DNA from: Narthecium ossifragum
Taxonomy: Eukaryota; Streptophyta; Magnoliopsida; Dioscoreales; Nartheciaceae
NCBI GenBank assembly: GCA_963920575.1
Contig: OY986967.1
Coordinates: 19,696,094-19,760,093, forward strand
DNA: 64,000 nt
Reading direction: 5' to 3'
Part shown: in pieces, positions 55,801-64,000 of the stretch
How the letters are laid out: each line of letters starts with the position of its first letter
Numbering within the stretch: the stretch's first letter is position 1
Position numbers and translations under genes: made by a program
The notes under the pieces: model-generated
What the model was told of the DNA's origin: nothing
What the model saw: only the letters and a program-made list of their open reading frames with translations
Database searches by the model: none

Positions 55801-56329
55801 ATACTACCAATCAAAACACGATCCGAGAAGGACAAAAAAAAACAAGAGAAGAGGAAATGTACATTTTTTAGAGCCTTTTCTCGTCTCCTTCGCTCCAGCA
55901 TTCGTCTTCTCCATCCATTTCGACCTAACACACTTTGAATTGACAATGTATAATGAGGAGGGCTTGTGTGAGTTGAAAACCTAAGGTTGGAGGAGAAAAC
56001 CTAAGAAGATAGAATATGATGAGGGTAGGGAAGAACTATCTAGGATGGAGGGGGAGTGAGTAACTTGAAGACCTAGGACTTGGAGGGAGGAGATGGTTAG
56101 GGATTGGAGGAGGTGAAAATTCGGTAGTAAGAGGTAGGAGAAGATGATGGTTAGAGGTAGGAGAAGATGTGGTGTTGTGGTATATTGAGAAATAATTCTT
56201 ATGGTAGATTAGGTTTTGTGATGTATTGTGTTTTAGAAGGTTATTTTGGACATTTCATCAATGAGTGTTTTGGGTATGAAAATTGATGTGGTATGTTGAG
56301 TTGAAACAGTGGTGCGGATAGCCGCACCC

Positions 56330-56338
56330 ATTTATATA
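56330..56338. repeat. PMD-MULE target-site duplication, right copy
   Basis: ATTTATATA, identical to 49362-49370. Confidence 0.9.
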
Positions 56339-56759
56339 AGATGGATCTAATTTGTAAGGAAATGACTTTCACTATAAACACGCTATATGGTATATATGGT
56401 AGATCAGACATGTCTGTTCTTGATACACGATGAAAAAAAGAATCCTTACCGTTGCCATCATTAAAAGAGAACAAATAAAAGGCTATGAAAGGGAAATTAA
56501 GAAGTCCTTACAAATTCTGATTGAATTCTTCGCCTCGTCTCTGTTATTTCTGGCTTGTATTCACTTAATCAATATTTAAACTTCAACAATAAAAACATGG
56601 AAGTGGCTACAGAACAGCAAGATATTTACATAGACTTCTCAATGTATGAGTACAATGATGTCAACAGATTCAAATTAATCTAAAACAAGAAATAATCACA
56701 CAATATTGAAGAAAATTTACAATTAAAACAAGAAATACCTGATAAAACCTTATCACGCA
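56339..56759 (-). other. HMA1 3' UTR and downstream flank
   Basis: AT-rich, no gene. Lies between the HMA1 stop codon and the PMD-MULE. Part must be 3' UTR; the poly(A) site cannot be set. Confidence 0.5.
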
Positions 56760-56951
56760 CTATAGAAGAAAATTTACAAAGGAGCCCGCCTGGAGGGTAT
56801 TAGGAGGAGGCCTCTTCCAAATGCGAGGTGCTGAGGATCTAAGATGATTCAGTAAATGCCTGATATCCTGAACCCAAGACCATGTGGGTTCATTCAGGGC
56901 ACGGATTGAATTCAGGCAAACAAGAAGTGTCCCACCTTCATGCAGAAGAAC
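56760..56951 (-). CDS. HMA1: HMA1 last exon (VLLHEGGTLLV... to TAG)
   Basis: Acceptor TTTCAG before 56951; 63 codons then TAG at 56762-56760. Confidence 0.93.
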   Translation of the reverse strand, partial: VLLHEGGTLLVCLNSIRALNEPTWSWVQDIRHLLNHLRSSAPRIWKRPPPNTLQAGSFVNFLL

Positions 56952-59900
56952 CTGAAAGTAAACCATCACAATGGATTGCCTTTATGACCTTAATCAGTGC
57001 ATAAATAAAAGCTCTGGTGTGTGTGAGAGTGATCGAAAAGGTTAGTCGTGATCTATTTAATTGATCTAACAAAAAAGCGAAGGGTATGCTCTAGTTATTG
57101 GTTCTCTCTTTCCTGCTGTTGGATATCCATGTTCCAGTGTAGCCAAATAGATTGTGGGATTCAAACTTTCACCTTGGATTACAGTACAACCTTGCCTCAT
57201 ATCATAACTAGTTGCGACAAATCAAGAACATATGTGTCTTTTATTGATTACCACATATTTGGTCTCACCAAATCCAACATATTACCAATCAAATCATACT
57301 AAAGCTCTAAAAACTTTCTATTCCAATTGATTCTAAGATTGAATAGCCCAAATAGTTTCTTTCAGTACAATTTTCACTTGCATGAAAGGAAGTCGACAAA
57401 CATAAAATACACAAATTTTTCATGAAACTGGAGATATAACTGAATCTTTAAGTCGATAAGTGTCATTCAGAGGAATGGATATAAGAGGCATTTCAACAAA
57501 GGATAAACGCTGGAACCGACACCAGGGACTTGTCATGCCTTTGGTAGTTGAGGCTTTTGACCTCGACCTAGAGACCCTAAAACAGATTACCAACATGGCG
57601 GATGTTAAGTAGTAGGGGAAGGGTGGGAAAGTGCCTTATGAAGATTCCCCCCCATGGGACTTTAACGCAACCCTAAACCTCTTCAGAAGAGGATATTATG
57701 GTTGAGGTTCTAACAACCTCCTCCATGTGCTGAGCACAATAGGGAAAAGGGATCAAGCAAGAAATAGATCCCTAGGCAAAGAAAGAATAAAAGCAGAGAA
57801 AATGAATGATCAATGGAAGAGAAAAACCTTGCTTTTGGATTTTCAAACATCTTGAGTGTCCTAAATACTAACATTTCATAGAAGAGAAAAAGTTAACAGG
57901 CATACCGTCACCCATAGAGGAAGAAAACCCATTACTGAAGGTAGAGAAGCAAAGAGAATGCATGACAAAGCAAGTGCCACACTTTGCTTGACCTGCCATT
58001 CACCAAAATCAGATTAGAAAATTATATTGAGATTTAAACCTACAAAGGTGAAGATCGTTAATATCATTAAGCAATACCAATGAAGTTGTCTGGCGAGCTT
58101 TTGCAATACAGAATGGGACAGCAGATATATTGTCCTGCAATAGCAGCACATCTGCAACAGCTACAGCAGTTGCACTAGCACGCTGAGCCAGCACAATACC
58201 TACAGTTGCAGCAGCAAGAGCAGGTGCATCGTTGATGCCATCTCCCACCATGATCAAACCACCACCTGTGCCCAAAACAGAAAAACAGCATTTTACTTTA
58301 AGGATGCTCGCTTGAAAAGCTATTTGCCAAGAAACCCAGACCAAGAAGAAGATACACAATAATACATTGATCACATTGTAATAGAAAACGTAGAAGACTG
58401 AAAAGTTGATGTATTAAAAAACATGATATTTCAGCCTCAACATTACCTTAAGCAGTCAAAATAAGTGTGACACAGCTACTTGCTATATAAATTAGCTTCT
58501 GTTTTAGCTCTTCAGCCATAAGTTTTGGTTTCATTATCTTCATTTACAGACATTACAACATACAAAGTAAAACCTAAGAAAATGTTGAAGAACTAAGAAC
58601 TGGAATAAAATCAACAATTCTAAACCACTTAATCGACATAGTTATAGCTTTAGCAGGAGCTTTTGGAGAACTTGCAACGCCACAATATCGACATTGAGTG
58701 CTATATTATTACAACCGAGAGCAGTTAGAACCATTTGCTTTTGAAATTAGACACAAAATGCACAAATTGCACAAATTCCAGAGTTCAAACCAACCATAAA
58801 TGGTTCAATGGATAAGATAAAGTCTCCATATGCTCTTCCAGAGTAACCCAAGACAGTAGAAATAATCACAAGATTTAACCAAAAATTGAGCTAATGCACT
58901 ACCGGGATACTACAAAATAAAAGCACTGACGTTAGAAACCAATCACCATCATTTCAAAACCATCTGAATTTGATGCGTCTTACAAGGGATTAATCTATTG
59001 AATTATTTCATGAGCCACCAACATAATCTTGGCAAGAGCCAAAAGATATAAAGTGTTGTTCATTGTACAGCAGAAAGCAAGTCCCAACTACACAGTAATC
59101 ACGAGAGAAATGTTCAGATCTCAAACTAAGGTTGACCGGTTCTACTTTATTCCATACTAGTCTACTGATGTCTAGTCAACCGAAAGCTAGATAAGGTACA
59201 CAGATTTCAATTTGTGCAGCTATGAGTGCAAAGAGGATAAAGAAAGAGATAATACAATTCAAACAGTAGGATTCACGAGAGATGATACTATTCTTCAAAC
59301 AATTTAGTTTCAGGGCTGCAGTATGGTGAAGGGCAGATGGACGGTTGTCTGATATGCTCATGTGTTCTGTCTTGAACCATAAATTTTTATTGCCCTTCAA
59401 TATTACTTAGCTGCAGTACTACTCTATAATAGCACACGTATATTGAGGAGCTAATAAAAAAGAGCAACAGTTTCTTTCATGGAAACTCTTTCTCTATTGA
59501 TTTTAGGCAGAAGCGGCCATTATACAAAGAACTTGCAGACAGAAGTGGATGCTTGCGCCTTAATATGGTGCTAATGTTGTCATAAGTTTGCACTACACAG
59601 TTCCAAGTTTTATGAGTTGCGAATTAGTAGTACAATTGACAACATCCTCCTTTTTTAGGGAAAGCAAAGCTTACCTTAGGTATGCCAGTGGCACGAACCA
59701 GCACGGAGTTTTTATGGTCCGAGACGGGCCTTTGACCCTCCAAGACATATGTAATGGGTGTTTTGGGTAGATTAGGATGTTGTTTGTGTATTCAAAATCG
59801 AAATTTAAAAAATTACATTGAAGCATACAGTGATATATTTCATGTTCGGTGCTTAAAACCAGTTTTTAACAAATTTGATTGCCCAAGCAACCTCCCAAAT

Positions 59901-59975
59901 CCTAATCCACCCAAAAACCCAATTTACATACATATATATAGATATATAATATATATATATACTCTATTTATTTTA

Positions 59976-60038
<63 letters not shown>

Positions 60039-63037
60039 GGGAGGGTTTAATGCCTCTGCCTGAACATTAAAACGCACCGACCCTTACTGTTCTGCACCAG
60101 CAGGCACAAGAGCAAGTGCCGGTTGGCACCAAAGCACAAATCCATGTGCTAGTGTCGACCATAGTGTCGGTGCCGTCTTTTGGCCCACCAGCATGATATT
60201 TGCCGGCCGGTGACCACTGCTGACACAGTAAACCCTGCCACAGACTATGTAAAAGGCTAAACATCAGCTACATTAGTTAGAACATAGTCAACAGGTTATA
60301 ACAGGTAAGATCCTTATACTGGGAAAGACGTAGTTAGAAGGTCTAAAATAAGAACATATGTTACTTCCTTTATAAGCATCACAACAGTGAGCAATAATCA
60401 ATTTGTGAAAATATATGACAAGAGTGGGCTTTATCGAAGAAAGTTACTATTCCAAACATCCTGGCATTTTGATAAACTTCATTTCCTTTAGTAGAAGAAT
60501 GCTAACGATAGTCCAAAAGAAGCAGAATTTATTATGACAATAAACTTAACCAAAGAAAATGTAGCTGATTACCTGTATCTCTAGAGGTATTTTTTACATG
60601 ATTGAGCTTATCTTCAGGCTTCAGGCTGCAGTAGACTTCATTGATGCCAACCCTTTTAGCAACCCTTTGTGCACTCGACTCATGATCACCAGTTAACATC
60701 ATGAGGCGAAGTTTTGCTTGATCTCTGAGAGTAGATACTACTTCTTCAACACCAGGACGGGGCTCATCCTCAAAATGGAAAAGTGTTACCTGAAGTAAAA
60801 CCGTCATTTCATTAAGTACCACAAAACTAACACTAATGACTATTTTCTGCTAGAGTAGTTGTGCTGAGTGCTGACTATTTGTGGTTGCCAACAGCAAAAC
60901 TACGGTTAACAATGACCTTTAATGCCAATACTGGAGTTAGGTGAATAGGCATAACAATTATGGCTTCATCTATATTGCCACTAAGATCTGCTGCATATGA
61001 TACTAACAAAGGAACAAAATAGAATAGGAAACGGAGATTAACGTGATAAAGATTTAACAAAAATGGGAAGAAAAGAAGCCAAATGATATAAAGCAACCAC
61101 ACAGAACAGGGAATGATGACTTAGCCACAAAACTAGGATGAGATATGAAATCCCAGAAATACAATTTACAAGAAAAGGTGCATTGGCAAATCTAGGATGC
61201 TATAGAACTACAGATTGACATCCAATAAAGAATATGCCATGATAAGTATTTGCTATCATGAAAATGGCATTCACTATTCTAAACAGATAAAACGAGAGCA
61301 AGCATGCTACACATTGACATTAAACCATGAATAAGATTGAGAAAGAAGCCTGCTCAAAAAGCCCAAGAAGTAAATGATTAAGGATGTGAAACCGTGGCCA
61401 GACAGTATTGTGTGTAGGTGTTGCTAGGGAAAACTGCCTATAGACCAGTTCAAATACTACACAATGGTAGATGAAGGGGATGAATGAACGTAAGATAAAG
61501 AAAGTGATCACATTAATCTTTGTTCATCAAGATAAAGAAAGTGATCACATTAATCTTTCTTGGGCAGCTTAAGATGCAAGTCATCCAATTTTGTAAACTA
61601 GTTTGCACTTTCAATTTTTCATCACGGGAATAGTTTACCAGCTTATTACTTCTTCCTATAAGGTGGGCCACGGACAAAAACCATCCTCACTGAACTGCAA
61701 AAACAACTCAAGCCAAGGAGATCAATAACATACCTTTTTATTGACAGATAGTGCTGCTTGAACAAAATCACTACCATGAGCAGATGTTCTCACTGCTTCC
61801 CTTATCTTTTGAGACTCATCAATTGATTTGCACAATGAGGTAATGTAATCCACCGAACCAATTGATGCCTTCAAGACTCCATTACCTCCAGTACCTGACT
61901 GTAAGATTATACATAATGTAGCATCTGTGTAAGATATGTGATACAAAGAATAATCTCAGATTCATGCAGTAAGGTGCAACGAACTGCTTAATACTAAGAT
62001 GAAATCCCACCAAGTATAAAAAGACAGGAGAAAGTAACAAAAATGACTGTCATTTAGGAAAAGTAAGTGATCAATAATGAAATCCTAAACGTAATATGAT
62101 ATGCACAAACATGTGCCATAAGCAAGAGAACAATGGTTCTGTATATAACTCATCAGTTATTCCAGGTCTGAGCTGTTTTGACAATCAGATATACAAACTA
62201 GCTCTTTTTCAAAATCCTGACACATCCGCTCAAGTCATTTACAAGTTCTCAGAAGACTCAAAACAAACTAGGCCAATATCATCAAAGACTGATCCACATT
62301 GAGACCATACAGTATGTAGCAGTCTTTTTTATGCTAGGAAGTCGGCCACAACCTTCCTTAATGACACATAGATATGGCGTCAGTTAGAAGTTTGGTCCAT
62401 GCATTCCAGAAATTGTCTTTAACAAATTCATAGAGAAAAGTGAAGTGCAAACTATAATAAACTCATGTTCTGAGTAGGATCAACAATCCAGAAAATAGTG
62501 AAAGAAGGTGTGTAGGCAACTGGCGAGGTCAAACTCAGAATTATCATCTAGATGCAATGCAATCTAGAGAAGTAGTTGACTGCTACTATCACATTTAGAA
62601 AAGAAAAATGAAAAATAGATACGGTACCTACTCAGATTGGCAATTCGAAGGCCTTTCAGGGACCCAATATGATGAACTAGGGAGCGGAGAAAGAACTTGC
62701 AAAGCTAAAATAATCTTTGGGAAAACGAGATGCACCGAATTGAATGTTACTCCACTAGAGAAGAAAAAACAGAAAATAGAAGCACGCTTTCATAGATCAA
62801 GCTAACCAGCAAGTAGAAACTATTAATAGTCAATGGCAGAGAAAATTTAATGTTATGTATCTTTAAAATGGACAATTGGTTGTACACAAGATAAATAAAA
62901 ATAAGCTGATAGCAAAATGTAGAGTGCAAACCTCAATACCAGACAATGTGGCAAGAAGACCTCTACCAGGAATACACTCAAAGCTTTCCACAAAGACATT
63001 TGGCAGTTCTTTTCCCACACTGTGGTCAACAACTGCT
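56760..63037 (-). CDS. HMA1: HMA1 P1B-type heavy-metal ATPase, C-terminal six exons
   Basis: Six minus-strand exons join in phase with GT-AG borders: 63037-62932, 61898-61734, 60789-60573, 58265-58078, 57992-57906 and 56951-56760 (TAG). They encode about 317 residues: the nucleotide-binding part (AVVDHSVGKELPNVFVESFE, PGRGLLAT), the hinge MMLTGDHESSAQRVAKRVG, KPEDKLNHVK, the Mg-binding MVGDGINDAPALAAATVGIV, then two membrane segments (VALALSCILFASLPSVMGF; LWVTVLLHEGGTLLVCLNS). The ending LNEPTWSWVQDI is the HMA1-type C-terminus. HMA1 sits in the chloroplast envelope and moves Cu/Zn (and reportedly Ca). The phosphorylation site (DKTGT) and HPxG motif lie beyond the right edge. All visible exons are intact. 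A TG(D)H and GDGINDAP set indicates an active enzyme. Confidence 0.93.
56952..57905 (-). other. HMA1 intron
   Basis: 954 bp. 57480-57780 is richer in GC than its surroundings and may be an inserted element; not identified. Confidence 0.7.
57906..57992 (-). CDS. HMA1: HMA1 exon (VKQSVALAL...PLWVT)
   Basis: 29 codons, phase 0 at both ends; membrane segment. Too short to stand out as an open frame. Confidence 0.92.
58078..58265 (-). CDS. HMA1: HMA1 exon with GDGINDAP
   Basis: Begins with the last two bases of a Gly codon split with the preceding exon, and ends RQTTSL before a GTATTG donor. Confidence 0.93.
58266..60572 (-). other. HMA1 long intron (2.3 kb)
   Basis: Contains an uninterrupted (TA)n run at 59979-60035 and GC-richer stretches at 59680-59760 and 60050-60250 that may be transposon pieces. 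No exon-like match. Confidence 0.7.
59979..60035. repeat. (AT)n microsatellite in intron
   Basis: About 57 bp of alternating AT. Confidence 0.95.
60573..60789 (-). CDS. HMA1: HMA1 exon with TGDH hinge motif
   Basis: VTLFHFEDEPRPGVEEVV to VKNTSRDT plus one base of the next codon; acceptor TTCAG, donor GTAATC. Confidence 0.93.
61734..61898 (-). CDS. HMA1: HMA1 exon (LKASIGSVDYITSL...ALSVNKK)
   Basis: 55 codons. The acceptor could be at 61899/61898 (CAG then TCAGGT) or three to four bases later; only the first keeps phase 0 with the previous exon. Confidence 0.88.
62932..63037 (-). CDS. HMA1: HMA1 exon (AVVDHSVGKELP...LSGIE)
   Basis: Starts with the third base of an Arg codon (the R of HPIGR in the family) and ends GGTATTGAG before GTTTGC. 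Confidence 0.92.
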
Positions 63038-64000
63038 CTGCAAAAGTTGCAGGCATAAGAATCAATCTTAGTAGAAATAACAACTATATCAAACAAGTGT
63101 GTGAAATGCTGATGACAAGACCATAGTTTTCCTATCTCCAAGGACTTTTACATCTTAAACTTCTGATACAAGAATATCACATAGACAAACTGACAAACAT
63201 GCCACGTAGTTATAGAGAAACGGTTACTGGATGACTTTGCAATGAATTTGGTATTCAACTTCTTTTGAGATATAAAACAGAATTGTGTGCATCTAACATT
63301 AACGTTTTCATAAGGTAGTGTTATGACTGGGAATATATGACCATAGCATAGATATGTTATTAAAGAAGAGATAAGGCACATGCATCATAGACACCAATCT
63401 AGTTTCGAAACCAGATATCTAAAACTTAAATAAAAGGGTCTGTCAAGCAATCTTCAAGAAGGAAGCACATATATAATAATCTCAATAATAATAATAATAA
63501 TTGCCAGCGTTGCTTGGACATCACAACAACAAACCTATGTACCTAAGCTATTCATTTTCTTCGCTGCTTCTCCAATGCCACCAGCACACACAAGTCCCCC
63601 CCCCCAACAACATGCCATATTACTTTTTCTGAATCTTCGAGAATGGAATCGCACAATAACCTTGATAGTGACTTCATTTCCAACAGGTTATTCATAAAAT
63701 AGCAAAAGTGCATTTTTCAGTGTCTGATTTGTTTATGAGTGGAGTTTCTTTTCCTCTGTAACCAAAGATAACTCTTTGTACATCAGAACTACTAGTTTCA
63801 GGAAAACAAGCTTAAGCCTCTCCCAACCAAGGCTTACACTGCCTCCGGATCATGTGGTGCTGGAAAGAGGTTCTTATCTCTCCTTTTATACTTTAGTTAA
63901 GGCTTAACAGGTTTTCATCCGACAACGCCCAAAACTGATCTGATATCAAGAAATAAGGGTTTCACAATGTTACTAGAGTATCGTGCCGGTAAATTACCAG
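63038..64000 (-). other. HMA1 intron, continuing off the right edge
   Basis: No segment fits the preceding conserved exon (EKGTTHPIG). (AAT)n at 63484-63500 and a C10 run at about 63596-63605. The next exon should lie beyond 64000. Confidence 0.65.

Larger units (their letters stand above)
49371..56329. mobile_element. Mutator-like element with PMD gene and FAR1-type transposase remnant
   Basis: Ends are inverted: TGGTGCGGCTATCCGCACCA at 49371, and GGGTGCGGCTATCCGCACCA read inward from 56329. The similarity goes on inward (CTCAACACACCACAT / CTCAACATACCACAT), giving terminal repeats of at least about 60 bp. A perfect 9-bp duplication ATTTATATA flanks it, as for MULEs. Inside are a PMD pseudogene (+), a convergent exon pair with a FAR1-like DNA-binding domain (-), two clusters of spaced palindromes, and a later 2.5-kb LTR insertion. 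Without that LTR the element is about 4.4 kb. PMD genes are known to travel with transposons, including MULEs. Confidence 0.85.

Noticed and set aside
63541..63605. Possible extra HMA1 exon (minus strand GLVCAGGIGEAAKKMNSL)
   Set aside because: It superficially looks like HPIGRA, but the R-A-V-V-D segment is already in exon 63037-62932, the phase does not fit, and a G-run lies where an acceptor is needed.

Overview
This is a stretch of a plant nuclear genome, most probably a monocot. The evidence is GT-AG introns, a plant R2R3-MYB with a very GC-rich coding exon, a chloroplast-type P1B-ATPase (HMA1), plant mobile domain and DUF4283/zf-RVT sequences, Athila-like and chromovirus-like Ty3 elements, and MULEs carrying pieces of plant genes. 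No species can be named. Only two ordinary host genes are visible: a single-exon subgroup-22 MYB (33229-34005, +) and the 3' half of HMA1 (56760 to beyond 63037, -, cut by the right edge). Almost everything else is transposable elements, many nested.

Layout. 1-2918: 5' end of a Ty3 element on the minus strand (gag start, tRNA-Met primer site, 2.4-kb LTR). 3511-6130: tandem and ACGCG-rich repeats. 6921-8596: MULE-like element carrying an F-box fragment. 9014-13216: a 4.2-kb near-complete palindrome. 13430-14660: simple and tandem repeats. 15471-32132: an L1-type LINE (minus) with 13-bp target duplications. It is split by a 9.9-kb Athila-like element (16936-26802) that has gag, protease and integrase but no reverse transcriptase, and by a solo LTR (29635-31260). 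33137-34005: MYB promoter and gene. 34330-35700: LTR-like sequence. 36347-38332: a Pack-MULE with about 200-bp inverted termini, a 9-bp target duplication and fragments of HD-Zip, LysM-kinase and GRAS genes. 38350-43348: a mosaic of copia and Ty3 LTRs with a 369-bp tandem duplication. 44588-47405: LINE fragments and an LTR-like stretch. 48700-49240: a foldback sequence. 49371-56329: a 7-kb MULE with a perfect 9-bp target duplication. It carries a plant mobile domain (PMD) pseudogene interrupted by a 2.5-kb LTR, a convergent FAR1-type transposase fragment, and two clusters of spaced CGGTA/TACCG palindromes. 56760-64000: HMA1.

The most noteworthy objects are the PMD-MULE with its palindrome clusters and hairpin termini, the giant palindrome, the three-gene Pack-MULE, the RT-less Athila element, and the repeated appearance of GATCGATC/GACCGTC-type palindromic arrays in unrelated LTR elements. 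The PMD-MULE ends about 430 bp beyond the HMA1 stop codon, so it may lie in or next to the HMA1 3' UTR. All calls come from reading the sequence and remembered family features; no alignment or database search was run.
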